Assembly (NCBI GenBank): GCA_037179385.1 | Contig: CM074179.1 | Span: 69,335,806-69,399,805, forward strand | DNA: 64,000 nt | Source: Holothuria scabra | Taxonomy: Eukaryota > Echinodermata > Holothuroidea > Aspidochirotida > Holothuriidae | Direction: 5' to 3' | Program-made: the position numbers and the translations under genes | Notes under the pieces: model-generated | Seen by the model: the letters and a program-made list of their open reading frames with translations, nothing else | Told to the model about the DNA's origin: nothing | The model's database searches: none | In this document: in pieces, positions 49,301 through 61,300 of the stretch | Position numbering within the stretch: the first letter of the stretch is position 1 | How the letters are laid out: every line of letters starts with the position of its first letter

Positions 49301-52300
49301 TCAATAGATGGGGTGCGAACAGAGTGCTAGCTAGAGAATATTAAGTCCTGGGTAGGTGGAAGTTGGTTTTCAGAATGATGTCTTGGGGAAGGAAGATAAA
49401 TGAATGGTGTCTCACTCCTGCTTGAGAAGTTTGTTGGGGGATTTGATTCAAAATGTTGCTACCTTTGACCTTTTTAACAGATATGATTGGCATACGATCA
49501 AATAAGCACATTTTTGGCAATGTTTCAGTTTAGTTTGTTCAAGTTTAGCATGCCAGGTGAGAAATTCCATTAGGCTGGAAGTGCTGGGCATAAATAGGTA
49601 GTGCTGAACAGTAGAACAGTGGATGTTTTAAAAGATGGAAACAAGGAAATGAGTGCTAGATATATTTAATTGTCTCCTTCACTGTGTCTTCACATCATGT
49701 AATATTTGCAATATTCTTACATATTATCAACCTTTGAACAAAAATGCAGCACTGATAAAATTGTTAGGATTGGTAACAGACTAGGTAGCCATTAAAGGCA
49801 GCAAATCTCTCCTATTCTAGTTTGACCACATTGTCTCTTTTCATGGTTCTGTCAATTTAATTATTTTTGTGATAATCCTGACCCTCTCCCATTAACTCAA
49901 TGAAACATGTGAGGTTGTTTGTCAAGAAATGTTTAAGTTAATACCTGACTTGAATTAGTGAATCTGGAATTGACTGGACTCTTTCATTCATGTTGATATT
50001 TTTATTAAAACTTTGTAGAATCTATGTTCCCCCTCTCCTTGCCTCCTATTTATACACTTTGTAATCCCCACTTACCTGCAGTAAGTCCCTGGCAAGCTTT
50101 TAATAGCACAGTGGGTCTGGGTGACCTTTGCCAGAGGTCACCTGGAGGGCTAGAGGTCCTCCTTCCTCCGTGCCTTCCCAAGACTGTAACACAGTTTTTC
50201 CCTGGATTTTCCTTAAGCTTTAATGGGGCTATTTCTCCATTTGTCCAGTCATCCTTGAGTATCCAGCTTTCTGTTGACGCCTGGAATTCTTTCATTTATG
50301 TTGGTATTTGTGTTACAACGTTGTAGACTACACTAGAGATTACTGTTTCACTTTTTGTAAATTATTCTATGTGCATGCATTTTGTGTTCTCTAAAGGTAT
50401 CTGGGAAGACAAGTTGTGATGAACTAACAATGTTACTCTCTTTGGAAAATTAAAAAAAAAAAAAAATGTAAAAGAAAAAAAAAAAAAAAATTTAGTGGTA
50501 TAAGATTTATGGAGTGGTGCAAGACTGCTTGCTAAAAGCTGACCTTTTTTCCCAATCTTTTTAAATTTCAACTTATGAATATTTATATCATCTTCAGGTG
50601 TCATGATGCATAACAGTCAATTCCTGAAACAAGCATTCAGGAAAAAGAAAGAAACAGAGAAGGTTCACCAAGATCTCTTTTTTACAGAATGTATCACTCC
50701 ATATTCTGAGTAAGTTTATACTTGTTGACTCTTATTTGGGTTAAGCAGTGTCCTGTATTAATCCATATGTAAGTTAATATTTATTGACTCTTTTTTGGGG
50801 TGAAACCTGTTTTTAATCACCCCATATTTTGTATGAGTTGACAACTGTTGACTCTTATTTTGGGTTAAAAAGTGTGCTACATCACTCCATATAGAGAATT
50901 AGTGATACTTTTTGACACTCACTTAGGTCGTCCTGCTTCACCCCATATTCAGACTAATTTTTGCTCTTTGACCTGTATTCTGGGTGAAGAGCTCCTATAT
51001 CTTTCCATATTCAGATTAAGTTGATACTCATTGACATATTTGGAGTAAACAGTGTTCTGTTCCACACATACTCAGCGTTGGTACTGTTATTCATATGTAG
51101 TGTGAACAATGTCCTTAATAACTCCATATCCAGAGTGAGCTACAACTGGAATAAAGGCCGTGGCTGGTTCGACTTAAACCAATAGGTTGTAAACTGGGTA
51201 GTAAAACTCCATCTAACTTTATCTACATAACTCTATATCCAGACTAAACTGACTCTTATTCTAGGTCAACAGTGCCCTGTGCTTGCGACACTGAAACAGC
51301 ATTACATTCTTTCCGTTATAAAGGTTTAAACTAATTATTGGGATAAATTGATTGCCTTCATGCTAATTTTGCCAAAAAATTGATCTAGCTGCCACATAAT
51401 GAAAAATAATGTACCACTTTCTTTACATAGGGCTCTTACCAATTTTATAGTAAAATATCAAATAACCCTAATACTGGTAATATGCAGAACTGGAACCCCT
51501 TTATTACTTGCTGCTTCATATGCATGATGTCTGGGAATCTTTGTTTCATTTTCTTTTTCTCAGTGATGATGAGATGTCTGATTCTACTCCTGACAATGAA
51601 CTAGGTGAGTGTAATGATTTCACTTTCATTGTAGGATTCAGTAGTGGCATTGACCTGTGCACCACCAACTCTTCTCTAAATAGCCAAGTACAAAAAGTTT
51701 AGGGGTAGAATTTTCAGGCATCAGATACTTCCTCTTTTTAGAGGATTTCCTCTGTTTTTTCATTCATTCCTCATTTTTGCACCAAATACCCCAAAAGTTT
51801 TGGTCATAAATGTCATATAAATCTCAGCTGTTGACTATACAAACAGCTCCTGGAGTTCTTTCCAATCAGAAGTCTGAATGACAATGACAACAGTACCACC
51901 AGGGGACCTTAAATGGCCCCTGGGCCCCCAACCCATCTACCTGCCTCTCCATGTCCTCCTTTGTTTTAGAAGTCTCAAGCTCATTTCCTGTTTTTTAGAA
52001 TTCTTAGGCACATCCCTAAACTTTGTTATACATCATTTTGAGTAAAATGCGATAGGTGAAAGTGATTGGCAGCAAAACTCGTAATCCACAATCCTTTGTT
52101 ATAGCTGTTTAGAAAATGTTATATTCATGTAGGTCTGACAGTTGGGGTGGTCTTTTATGAGCTTTCCAACCACTAATATTTGAGACTTGAGTATTCCTTT
52201 GGTTCAATTGCAAGGTAGAGGATTTTATGCACAAATGAGGAAGCATGTTTCCTAGCTTAGTATCATCAAAAGATCAAAAGTGATACATGCCTACAGGTAT

Positions 52301-55300
52301 GAAGCTTTACCTACACAGATAATGATTTTGACATGTATGTTTCCAAGCTTTGTTGGCCCAGATCTGAGAATTGTAGGCGTAAAATGTGCATGCAAAGCAT
52401 AATGCACTTATTAATTTATTGTAAGATGTGCCCTTTGGCCCCTGAGCAAAGTGCACCAATGTTCTTTTCATCATGAAATATTTGTGCATGGATGCATCAC
52501 TAGTGTTATATTCGACTGAACATTCATAGATCGTGAGGCACTTTGTTGTAGAGTATGACATACCTAGACCACATATTTTATGTTCCTCTTGGTGCAGCAT
52601 TTGAAGAACTTTTGACCCACCCCTGCATCACATCTTAGATGAACTTGACCCACATTTGACTCAAGGTCTTATAGTTGACAAATGCATAATAATTGCTTCC
52701 ATAGATCTTTTCTTAATTGCTATAGGTGTTTACTGTGGAAATCAGTTTTCCAAAGTTAGCTGATGTATGTTTCATTTTCAATTGTCGTACCATCATAAGT
52801 AGTCAACATAAGTGTAAAATTCATCTTTCCTCTCTCTCAATTATCACAAAAATTATAAAAATATTCCTAATTTGGAAAATAAACCTCCCATTTCAGATGA
52901 TTCTGGATTTGAACTAGTAAATACTTCAGACGGAGGGTCCCAAGGGTCTAGTGGTAAGTTTGCTGATAAAGGAGTGGTGATGTCTTCCCTTAAAGGGGCA
53001 ATCAGAGTTTGGCAAGGAATACTAACCGCTTTTCCAGCACCTGACTTTCTTGTCTCAACTTATTGTTTGCGAGACCATAGAGACATTGAAAAGGTCAGCT
53101 TCCAGGCTGGATCAGATGTTAATTTTGTATTAAATACTGCTCAATTAAAATTTTTGAATATTTTTCGGGTGAAGAAATTCCACACAGGTGCAAGACTAGA
53201 CTTCCTCTCCTACCTTGTGACCAAACATGGCACGTAAGACGGTGATTATGGATCATGTTTTGTTACTTTCAAGTCTTTGCACTTTGTGGTGCACAATTAA
53301 AGTCGTTTAAGAAATTGTAAACACAAACTGTGATTGCCCCTTTAAGTGATAGGTGAAGCCAAAGAAGAAAAAGTGATCTGGTTTCAACTTTTTTAAACAG
53401 TTTAAGACTTTTTTTTTTAACATGAGAGGGATTGATAAAACTAACTTGTCAATTTGTGAGATGTGTAATGTAAACTATTTAACTACTTATTAATGCAACT
53501 GATCGTATTTAAATTAACATTATATGCCCCATATTTTTATATGTTATCCTTTCTTTGTCTGCTGTCTTCAGTGAATTTTAAGTTGTATATATTCTGTATT
53601 GTATATTGTATAAAATTTGTTTCCAAAATTACTGAATATAAAGAAATAATCAATTGTTGAAAATAAATAAATTAATCTATCAATCAATTGTTGGGTTACT
53701 GGACCAATCAATCAATCGATCAATGGATCAATCAATCAACCAATCAGTCACTTTTAGTCATAGTGAGTGACAATTACTTCAGAATGGTACAAGGTACTTT
53801 GGTGAGTTTAATTGACAGTTGAGGCTGGGGGCAGTGTGTATTTTAAGAAGAGTAGTATTTACTTACATGCATCTGGAGAAGTCTATGAACTTTGTATCGT
53901 TGCTTACATGATGTTCATTTGGTTGACAGCGTCACGAGATGACATTACCTCTGTGACAGAGGCATCATCAATCGGTGAAGGGGATGATGTAGCAAAGAGG
54001 AAATTGCAAAGGAGGCGGGTCATTATTGGGAAAAAGTTGGGAGAAAAACAGAAAGAAGAAAAATTCCTGCAGAGTTTAGAACAGTTAATGGGTGAGTAAC
54101 TCATCTTTGTTAGGGGTTAATTTGGTAGAGGTCATTGTACTATTGAGATATTACTAATGGAATATGGTTAACTAATGAGGGTGGGTTGCATACTATATAT
54201 TATACTCCCTTCCCTTTGACAAACAGAGTTTCCAGTACCAATGCAGTGTCTTCACCTAATCCTTCAAAATTAGTAGCCAAATTTGTCTTCCATTACCAAA
54301 TTTTGAAAAAAAAAGAAAGAAAAACAAAGTTATGGCCATAGCAATACAAAATAGTTTTTAAGGTTAATTCTAGCCATATTTATAAATTCCTTGACAGGCA
54401 TGATTCTTTCTTCCAAACTGACCAAAATTTGGCTATGAAAGTCACCAGTTGCCAATTATCTCAAGCAACAGCTCATATTTTCCCTTATGATAAGGATGTC
54501 AGTGGTGACACTTTAACCTTTGGACAAGTTGAGAACATTTTATGCCTAGATGTGTTGGCACATAATATCCCAGTTTGGGTCATTTGAAATTTTAAGGCCA
54601 CAACTCAAGGCTTGTGATGCAGGCTCTTGTTTAGAAGGGTTAAAAGACATCTTTTTAGGATTCACAGTTTACTTCTGCTTGATAATTTATTCTAAAACCA
54701 TGAAAAATCAACCATTTTTGCTTCTTGTTGGCTTCCATCTATACATTCATCATTACAGAAATGCTTTTAAATGAAACTATGCTGGTCATGAGTCAAGTTT
54801 TGTCTCATTTTCAAACCGTTTGCCAAATATTTGTATCATCGCTCAAGTTAAAAAATAAACAAGAAAAAAATTGTTTCACATTGTTCATCCATGGTGGGAG
54901 AATTTCCTTATGGTTAATTAGGTGTAAGGGTATTAGTTACACTGAAGTTGAAAGTAGCTATGTAGAAAGGGAAGTAATGTCAGGAATGACTCTTTGGTGT
55001 GTCAAGCGTGTAATGTGTGCGGTTAAGAGTTTTAGCGTTATCGGGTTGAGTTATGAGGAAAGTGTCCAATTGACAGGAGGCCTTCTGGGCTTCTAAGGAC
55101 GAACCTCCTTGCAAAGGATGGGTGCAGAACTTAGTATGGCCAGTGAAGGATCCGGGCAGGGTACACAACATGTTCAAGCTTTTAATCCTAGCTGTCATGG
55201 GTGTGAAAATATGATTCTTATGGTGTCAAATGAACTCTTTGGTTCCCCCAAGGCTTCCATCAATTAAAGCTTATCCCCCTGTTTTATAATTTCATTGATA

Positions 55301-58300
55301 CGCACCTGATGTCTGCAAAATGTTTGAGGGGAGTAAATTTTTGAATAAAATATGCTGTAAGCATTTTTTTTATTTTTTGGCTCCAAATTGGCATAGTAGA
55401 AGTAGCTGTGTGGTGTTCCTTTGGGAGTAAAATATTTTTTTTGTATTGCTTTTGTGTTTCAAAGTTGAGTGTAGTAATGAAGCTCCAAGTGGGTTTATTT
55501 ATTAATTTTGTGGATTTGTGACTTCTGACATCGTAGATGGTATTAATCATTTTGCACGAAGTATTTGTATTTATTTCTTCTTGTAGTCATTGCACTGCTA
55601 GTAGTTAACCATCTCTGTTTTCATTTATGAGGAGTCTTGCATCTATTTGTGTCTATTTGTTACCTTTGACATACCCCTCAATGAATATCCATTATCCTTC
55701 TTGTCTCCCAATACGGTTTCATTTAAAGGTCATTGGTTTAAGCGATTCACTTCAATTGACCTTAAGAATATATACAAACTTACGTCCATTTTTTACCTTT
55801 GTCACAATTGTCCAAAATATTCATGAAAACAGGATAAATATTCATACCTCTCTGTGTGACATCACTCATTTGGGACACAAATTTTTGCCAATCAAATGTA
55901 GCAGAAAGCCTGAAATTATTGAAAGTAAAATCAAAGACATGCTTCTGAAATAAGAATGCAGTGTTGGGCAGTGTTTGGACTAAGTAGTTGTCAGTCACTG
56001 GGAATAGCCCGAAGAAGTGGTAACGGCTTGTTAAGCATAGCTGGGATCTAAGTTAAAACAGGAAAGACAAAGAATTTGGTATCACTAGAAAAAAGTCTTG
56101 AAATATTTAGAGCAAAATTGGAAGTACTGTCCTAGACAAATCCAAGTTTTTTAACCTTTTCAAGAAAGTGAAAACTCACATTTCTTTATCTTGTAACCAT
56201 GGTGACGAGATATTAATTTATGTCAAGCTTCCATCGTAATATAAACCTTATAAACTTTTCTCTATGTAATTTGGTATTACATAAATTTAACACTTTGGCA
56301 AATGGATGATTAACAATTATCCCTCATACTAAACATCCTCTTAAAGGGTTGCTCCTGAGACACTTCTTGGGGGCTGTTCATCCTCCCTTAACGAGTTCAG
56401 CAACCCCTCTAGATCAGCAAGATCAGCTCCAACAAGATGCATCGGATAATTCACACCCTTATCCATTTTTACCTGTAAATCTTTTTTAATTTTTAATACC
56501 TCTCTTTTCATTTTTCTTTGCTTCTGTTTCATCCTTGGTATACCTCCTTCAGAAACTGCACTTCTTGTTAGTCTCTCCCCAGATGCGGTTGCTCAAGGTA
56601 AGAGTTCATTGTCACCCATCCTTCCTTATTCATTTAGTTTCTAAATGTCTCCCTCTATTATTCTCTTCATTATTGTAAATATTTATCATTTTTATATTAC
56701 AACTGTTGTGACAACATTTGTGAAATAATCCTTTGTTTGTTAAAGCAGCTGGTTCATTGAAATTGAAATCATAGCTCTAACTTTTCGTTAAGGGGAAAAT
56801 GCAACCACTGTCATTGTCAAAATATGCTAATTGCAAGGCAAAGAGGTGACATTTTCATTAATTGCTCATTTTTATTTAAAAACTATTCAAAGTTTCCTTG
56901 AAATACTACAATCACTTTGTAAAGATATTCAAACATTGATTTTGTGTATTACGAAAATAAGCTGTCTGATTCTTTCAAAATGAAGTCCTACTTTGTCAAT
57001 TTGTAATGAGAAATGTTTTTCGTCTGGACAATTCTTTAAAGATAAATTAAAAGGAAATTTGTTTGTAGACCTGTGATATATTTGTTTTATTTTGTCATAA
57101 ATTTAAGGTAATCACTCATCACCTTTAAGCCTAGTCTCCTTACCTCAAGATTGTGTAACCCTCTTTGCAGCTACTTTGGAAAAATGAAACTAAAATTATG
57201 TATCATTGGCAGTATACTAAGTATTTGCATACTTTTATATTTAAAGAAATTTTCTGTTAGCTCAGTGTTTGATCCATTTCTTTAGACAAGAGGGCTATTG
57301 TAGCAGTAACTGATGTTCACTGCTGAACACTTCTTTTTGAAATTCCACTGTATGGATAATGCATTTTGATTATTATAGAAGATTTAGGTTGTTTAAACAT
57401 ATGCTCTATGGTTTATGACATTGTTCGGGAGGGGGGGGGGGAAATTTTCATGGTGACTTTAGGAGAATAGAGTGGGGCTTGAGCAATGTGGAGGCTTAGT
57501 GTAGGTACAAGGAGATAGGCATTAAAGGGAGTATGAGGACAGAGGAGGTAGGCATTCAAGGATGAAGTATGGGGGAAATGGGCAGGTAAATGTTGTAGGA
57601 TGAAAGGGTACAACAACCAATGTAGTACAAGTCCTTCCGAAGCAAGAAAGGAAGGCTGGACATAAGTTGATTTTCATAAGAGGAATGTCTCAAACTTTTT
57701 AACGTCAAATCTGGGCAAGTTGTGTTTTAATCACCTGCTTTGATTGTAAACACAGTATGATTATGCAGGCTTATGTAGCTCTAGACAAAGTGGGCACTTA
57801 ATCCAAAATCAGAGTAAATCTTTTGCTTCTTCAGTTATCGTTTGACAATTGAATACCTTTTGCTTCCAAAGAAAATTATAACATCATGACAGCCATCAAT
57901 TCATTGATCACAAACTTATATCTGACTAATTCAATGTAGCTGTATCCTTCTCTTGTATTTTTGCTGCTTTTATTATCGGATTTGTGGTAAATTTTGACCA
58001 TCTACTCTACAGTAGTACCCAAACAACTCAAATTTGTCTGATAACCTACAGTACAGTAGTTGGTAGATTTTATTAATGTCATCTATTCATTTGGGGTGTC
58101 TGGTGACTTTTTATTTGGCATTCTCTGTCAGAAGGTTTCACTTTTCCTTTAGATCCAAGTGTTTTGATTTGAATGCAAACAACATCTGTGATAGCTGAAA
58201 GTTGAAACTGTATGTGACCTTTGGTGGTGCACTCACTTTTCGTTTAAAAATTTTAACAAAAACAGAATTCTGTTGGCATTTTTTTTATTTTGAGTGAAAG

Positions 58301-61300
58301 GTTTGGAGTTGATGGAAGATTTTGGTCATAAAATGGGTGAACTTCTTTAGATTTTTAATTTTATCCCATTTTTTCATCCTTGAAGAGTTTGAAATTATCA
58401 TTTGAAAAAGTTCTCTCAAAGGTAGAATAATTGACTCACCCTAGATTCAAAGACATCTATTATCAGACTCTTAAAGTGATGGAATGCTGAAATTTAATCA
58501 TGTGTAGGCTAATACACTGTGCAATATATATTTGCAGAGACATTTCTTTATATGAACACTATTTTGCATGTGTTTGGTGTGCAGTCGGAGGTTTTGGATC
58601 GAAGGTCCTAATATAAAGGTCTTTTTGTTTACCCATGAATTTCAGACAACATGGTTGTCGTAGATAATTGTCACATTTGACTTAATTTAATTTACATTTA
58701 ATTAACAATGAGATGCTACAGTATATCAATATTTTCAAAAGTTTCATGAATGCATCATTACTATATGTACATTGGTAAAGATAGACAGGAGGATGAAAGT
58801 ATTCCCTATATTTTAACTTTTTTTTTTCAAACTCAAAGACATAATTTTATTACCCTAGACTGACTATAGGTGCCCTGCAAATTTTCCAGGAATGGACTTC
58901 CCAGCTTCCCAACTTTTTCCAACTATGCAAGTAGTACTCACATCTGCTTCCATCCTAGGAACTTGTTTTTGCATTCAGAGTTTCTTTTTACCAAAATGTA
59001 TTAATCCCAGTCTGCAAGTATAGGAACTGGTTGCAAAGCATTAAGCAGGCATACAGTTTGAATCACTAGAGAAAATTTTGAAATGGCTTTTTGGGAAGAC
59101 TCTGGCCAATTAGGAAGAAAGTTCAATTTTAACAGGTTGTTAAAAGTGAAAGCTTTTTTCACAAAATGAAAGAAAAATTGTGTTTGAAAGAGAGAGTTAC
59201 CTTTTGAAACAAAGGCTTTGAAAAATGAGTAGTTTTTGTGGAAATATTATCTCTGTGACCAGTAAACATGAAAGTACTCCAGGAAGTACTGATATTTTTA
59301 GGCAGGAAGAGTTAACTGCTGTTTGACATGAAATATTTTGAAAGTAAATAAGCAGGAAAATGGTTCTAGGTGAAAGGGTTACCGTTAATATAATTGGATG
59401 CAGTTTTATAGCTCTCACTTTCTAACCACTTGTTTTGAGTTCTTCTAAAGCCTATTTTTCCAGGTGTGGCTCAATGATTTGTTTTCCCTACTCTAATGCT
59501 CATGCTGAGCATCGCGCACAATGACAGGAATCTACCATTTGCAGTGCTTTCAATATTAGGAGTGTTTAAGGGTGTTAGATGGGGTTGTGGGATGTTTTAG
59601 GGGAAGGGGAGTAAATGAGGTAGGGTAATGTGGGCAGTTATCCATCAATTTTATCGTTAAAAAGAAAGGAAGAAGACTCTGTAGAATAACTTGTTTTGAG
59701 ACAAATTGTTTGAAGCCAAGTGCTTCTTTCATAAATCCTTCTTTGTAAAAATGTAATCATTTGTATGCTTCACAGGAATTGTGAAGCTGTCATTTTTTGA
59801 ACGCTCAGAATAAATTGCAAGTGTGTTACTCTATGATGTCACGGATGTATGTATTTTACTGCACACTACTATTGTGTTCTATCTTCGTGGAACATTTACA
59901 TAAGTAGCTGTAGTAGTCGTCATTAATAAAATTTAATGATGATACCATTGTTGACGTTTGATTCTTACAGAAAGGTAAACTTTTATGAGTGAAAATGTAA
60001 AAGCAAGTAGGTTGAAAAATGGAGACAACTTTATGTGATCTCATGTACAGGGTATGTAGTTTGTAGCCAGCTGCAACGAACTAAAGGGGCGGGGGGTACC
60101 TTGTAGAGTGAAAAGTTATTATGGACAGGATAAAGGAACATAGCTTTTTCTATTCCCTAGCAGTCGACAGACAAGGGAACAATAGCCACTGTGTGCACAG
60201 AGTGTGAAATGAGCTCTACATCTGTGCTAGAATGAAAGACTGTTGCTTCCCTGCTTCGATATTACAATATCGTGTTTCATTGGTTTTCAGGTCAAACTAC
60301 TGCTGACAGTGGTAAAAGTCCAAGCAAACAGCCCACTAATGATGAGGTATGTTATTTGTTGCTCATCGGTTTATGTCTGCTGCCCTCTCTAAGGGTTCAA
60401 ATGTATTCTTTGCTATGAAAATTTTGGGGGCTCTTTTTCATTGGGGAGGGGGGGGGGGAGGGAGATGATATGCTTCTTCAATTTTTGTATTCTATAGATG
60501 TGGCAGTTGAAGGACTGCTTTAAGTTTTTTTTACAAGTCCTGCAAGTAATTAGCTAATATCTAATATGATCAGTGAAGTTGTGGAAAACAGTAAGCATTG
60601 TGCATGGTATAAATTGTTGATGTTCAATCAGGGAGATCACAATTTCATGAAATAGTTTTAGTCTAAGAAGTAAGGGATGCAATTTTCCTGAATCAATTGT
60701 ATTATTTGGGTAAGCTTACATTTTCCTTCAAGAGAGAAGGGGGGGGGGGGGTAAAGTGGTGATTTGTCCCCCCACCCTTTCCTCAGGAAGCAGGGTGCAA
60801 TCCTCTACTTTTCATTTCCATAAAAATTAAAAAAAAATTGCCATCATCTTGCTTTCTTATTTAGGAAGAGCTTTGAGCAATGTTCATATGTGCAGATATT
60901 GATAGCCTTTAGAAACCTTCAGATTTCACCTTACGGAGACCTTGAAGCAAGCTCACCTCTCTTGAACCCATCACTAACTTTAACCAAGGGCAGCATCAAT
61001 TTGGACTTGGCATCTGGCAGTAATAAATTCCCACTTCACCCCCTAAATGTTGAGGTCTTAGAATATAAGGCAATCACTACATGTGGATGTGTAAGTTTTA
61101 TGTAAAATGTTGAAGAACATTAATAATTTCATGACTATTTATTTTGTTTTACAGCCTCATAGGAAATGGTGGTTCAAGACTCGTAAACCCAAGGGATTCC
61201 TGAAAGGACTTACTGTTGAAGAGTTACCATTTAGACCTGATGATGAAGTACCACTGTTTGTAGAACAGTGTGTAGTTACCATAGAAGAGAAAGGTAATTT

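Larger units (their letters stand above)
52954..53929 (+). other. Intron 14
   Basis: 976 bp. A TTAA MITE (52990-53345) begins only 36 bases after the donor. An ATCA-rich microsatellite lies at 53697-53745. Confidence 0.85.

Noticed and set aside
52954..53237. Extension of exon 14 as coding sequence
   Set aside because: A good donor GTAAGT lies at 52954 and most of the extension is inside a TTAA MITE.
54725..55096. 123-codon plus-strand open frame in intron 15
   Set aside because: No domain, no acceptor/donor pair fitting phase 1, and no resemblance to p190 linkers.
55627..55953. 108-codon plus-strand open frame in intron 15
   Set aside because: No similarity and no consistent splice sites; likely chance in AT-rich DNA.
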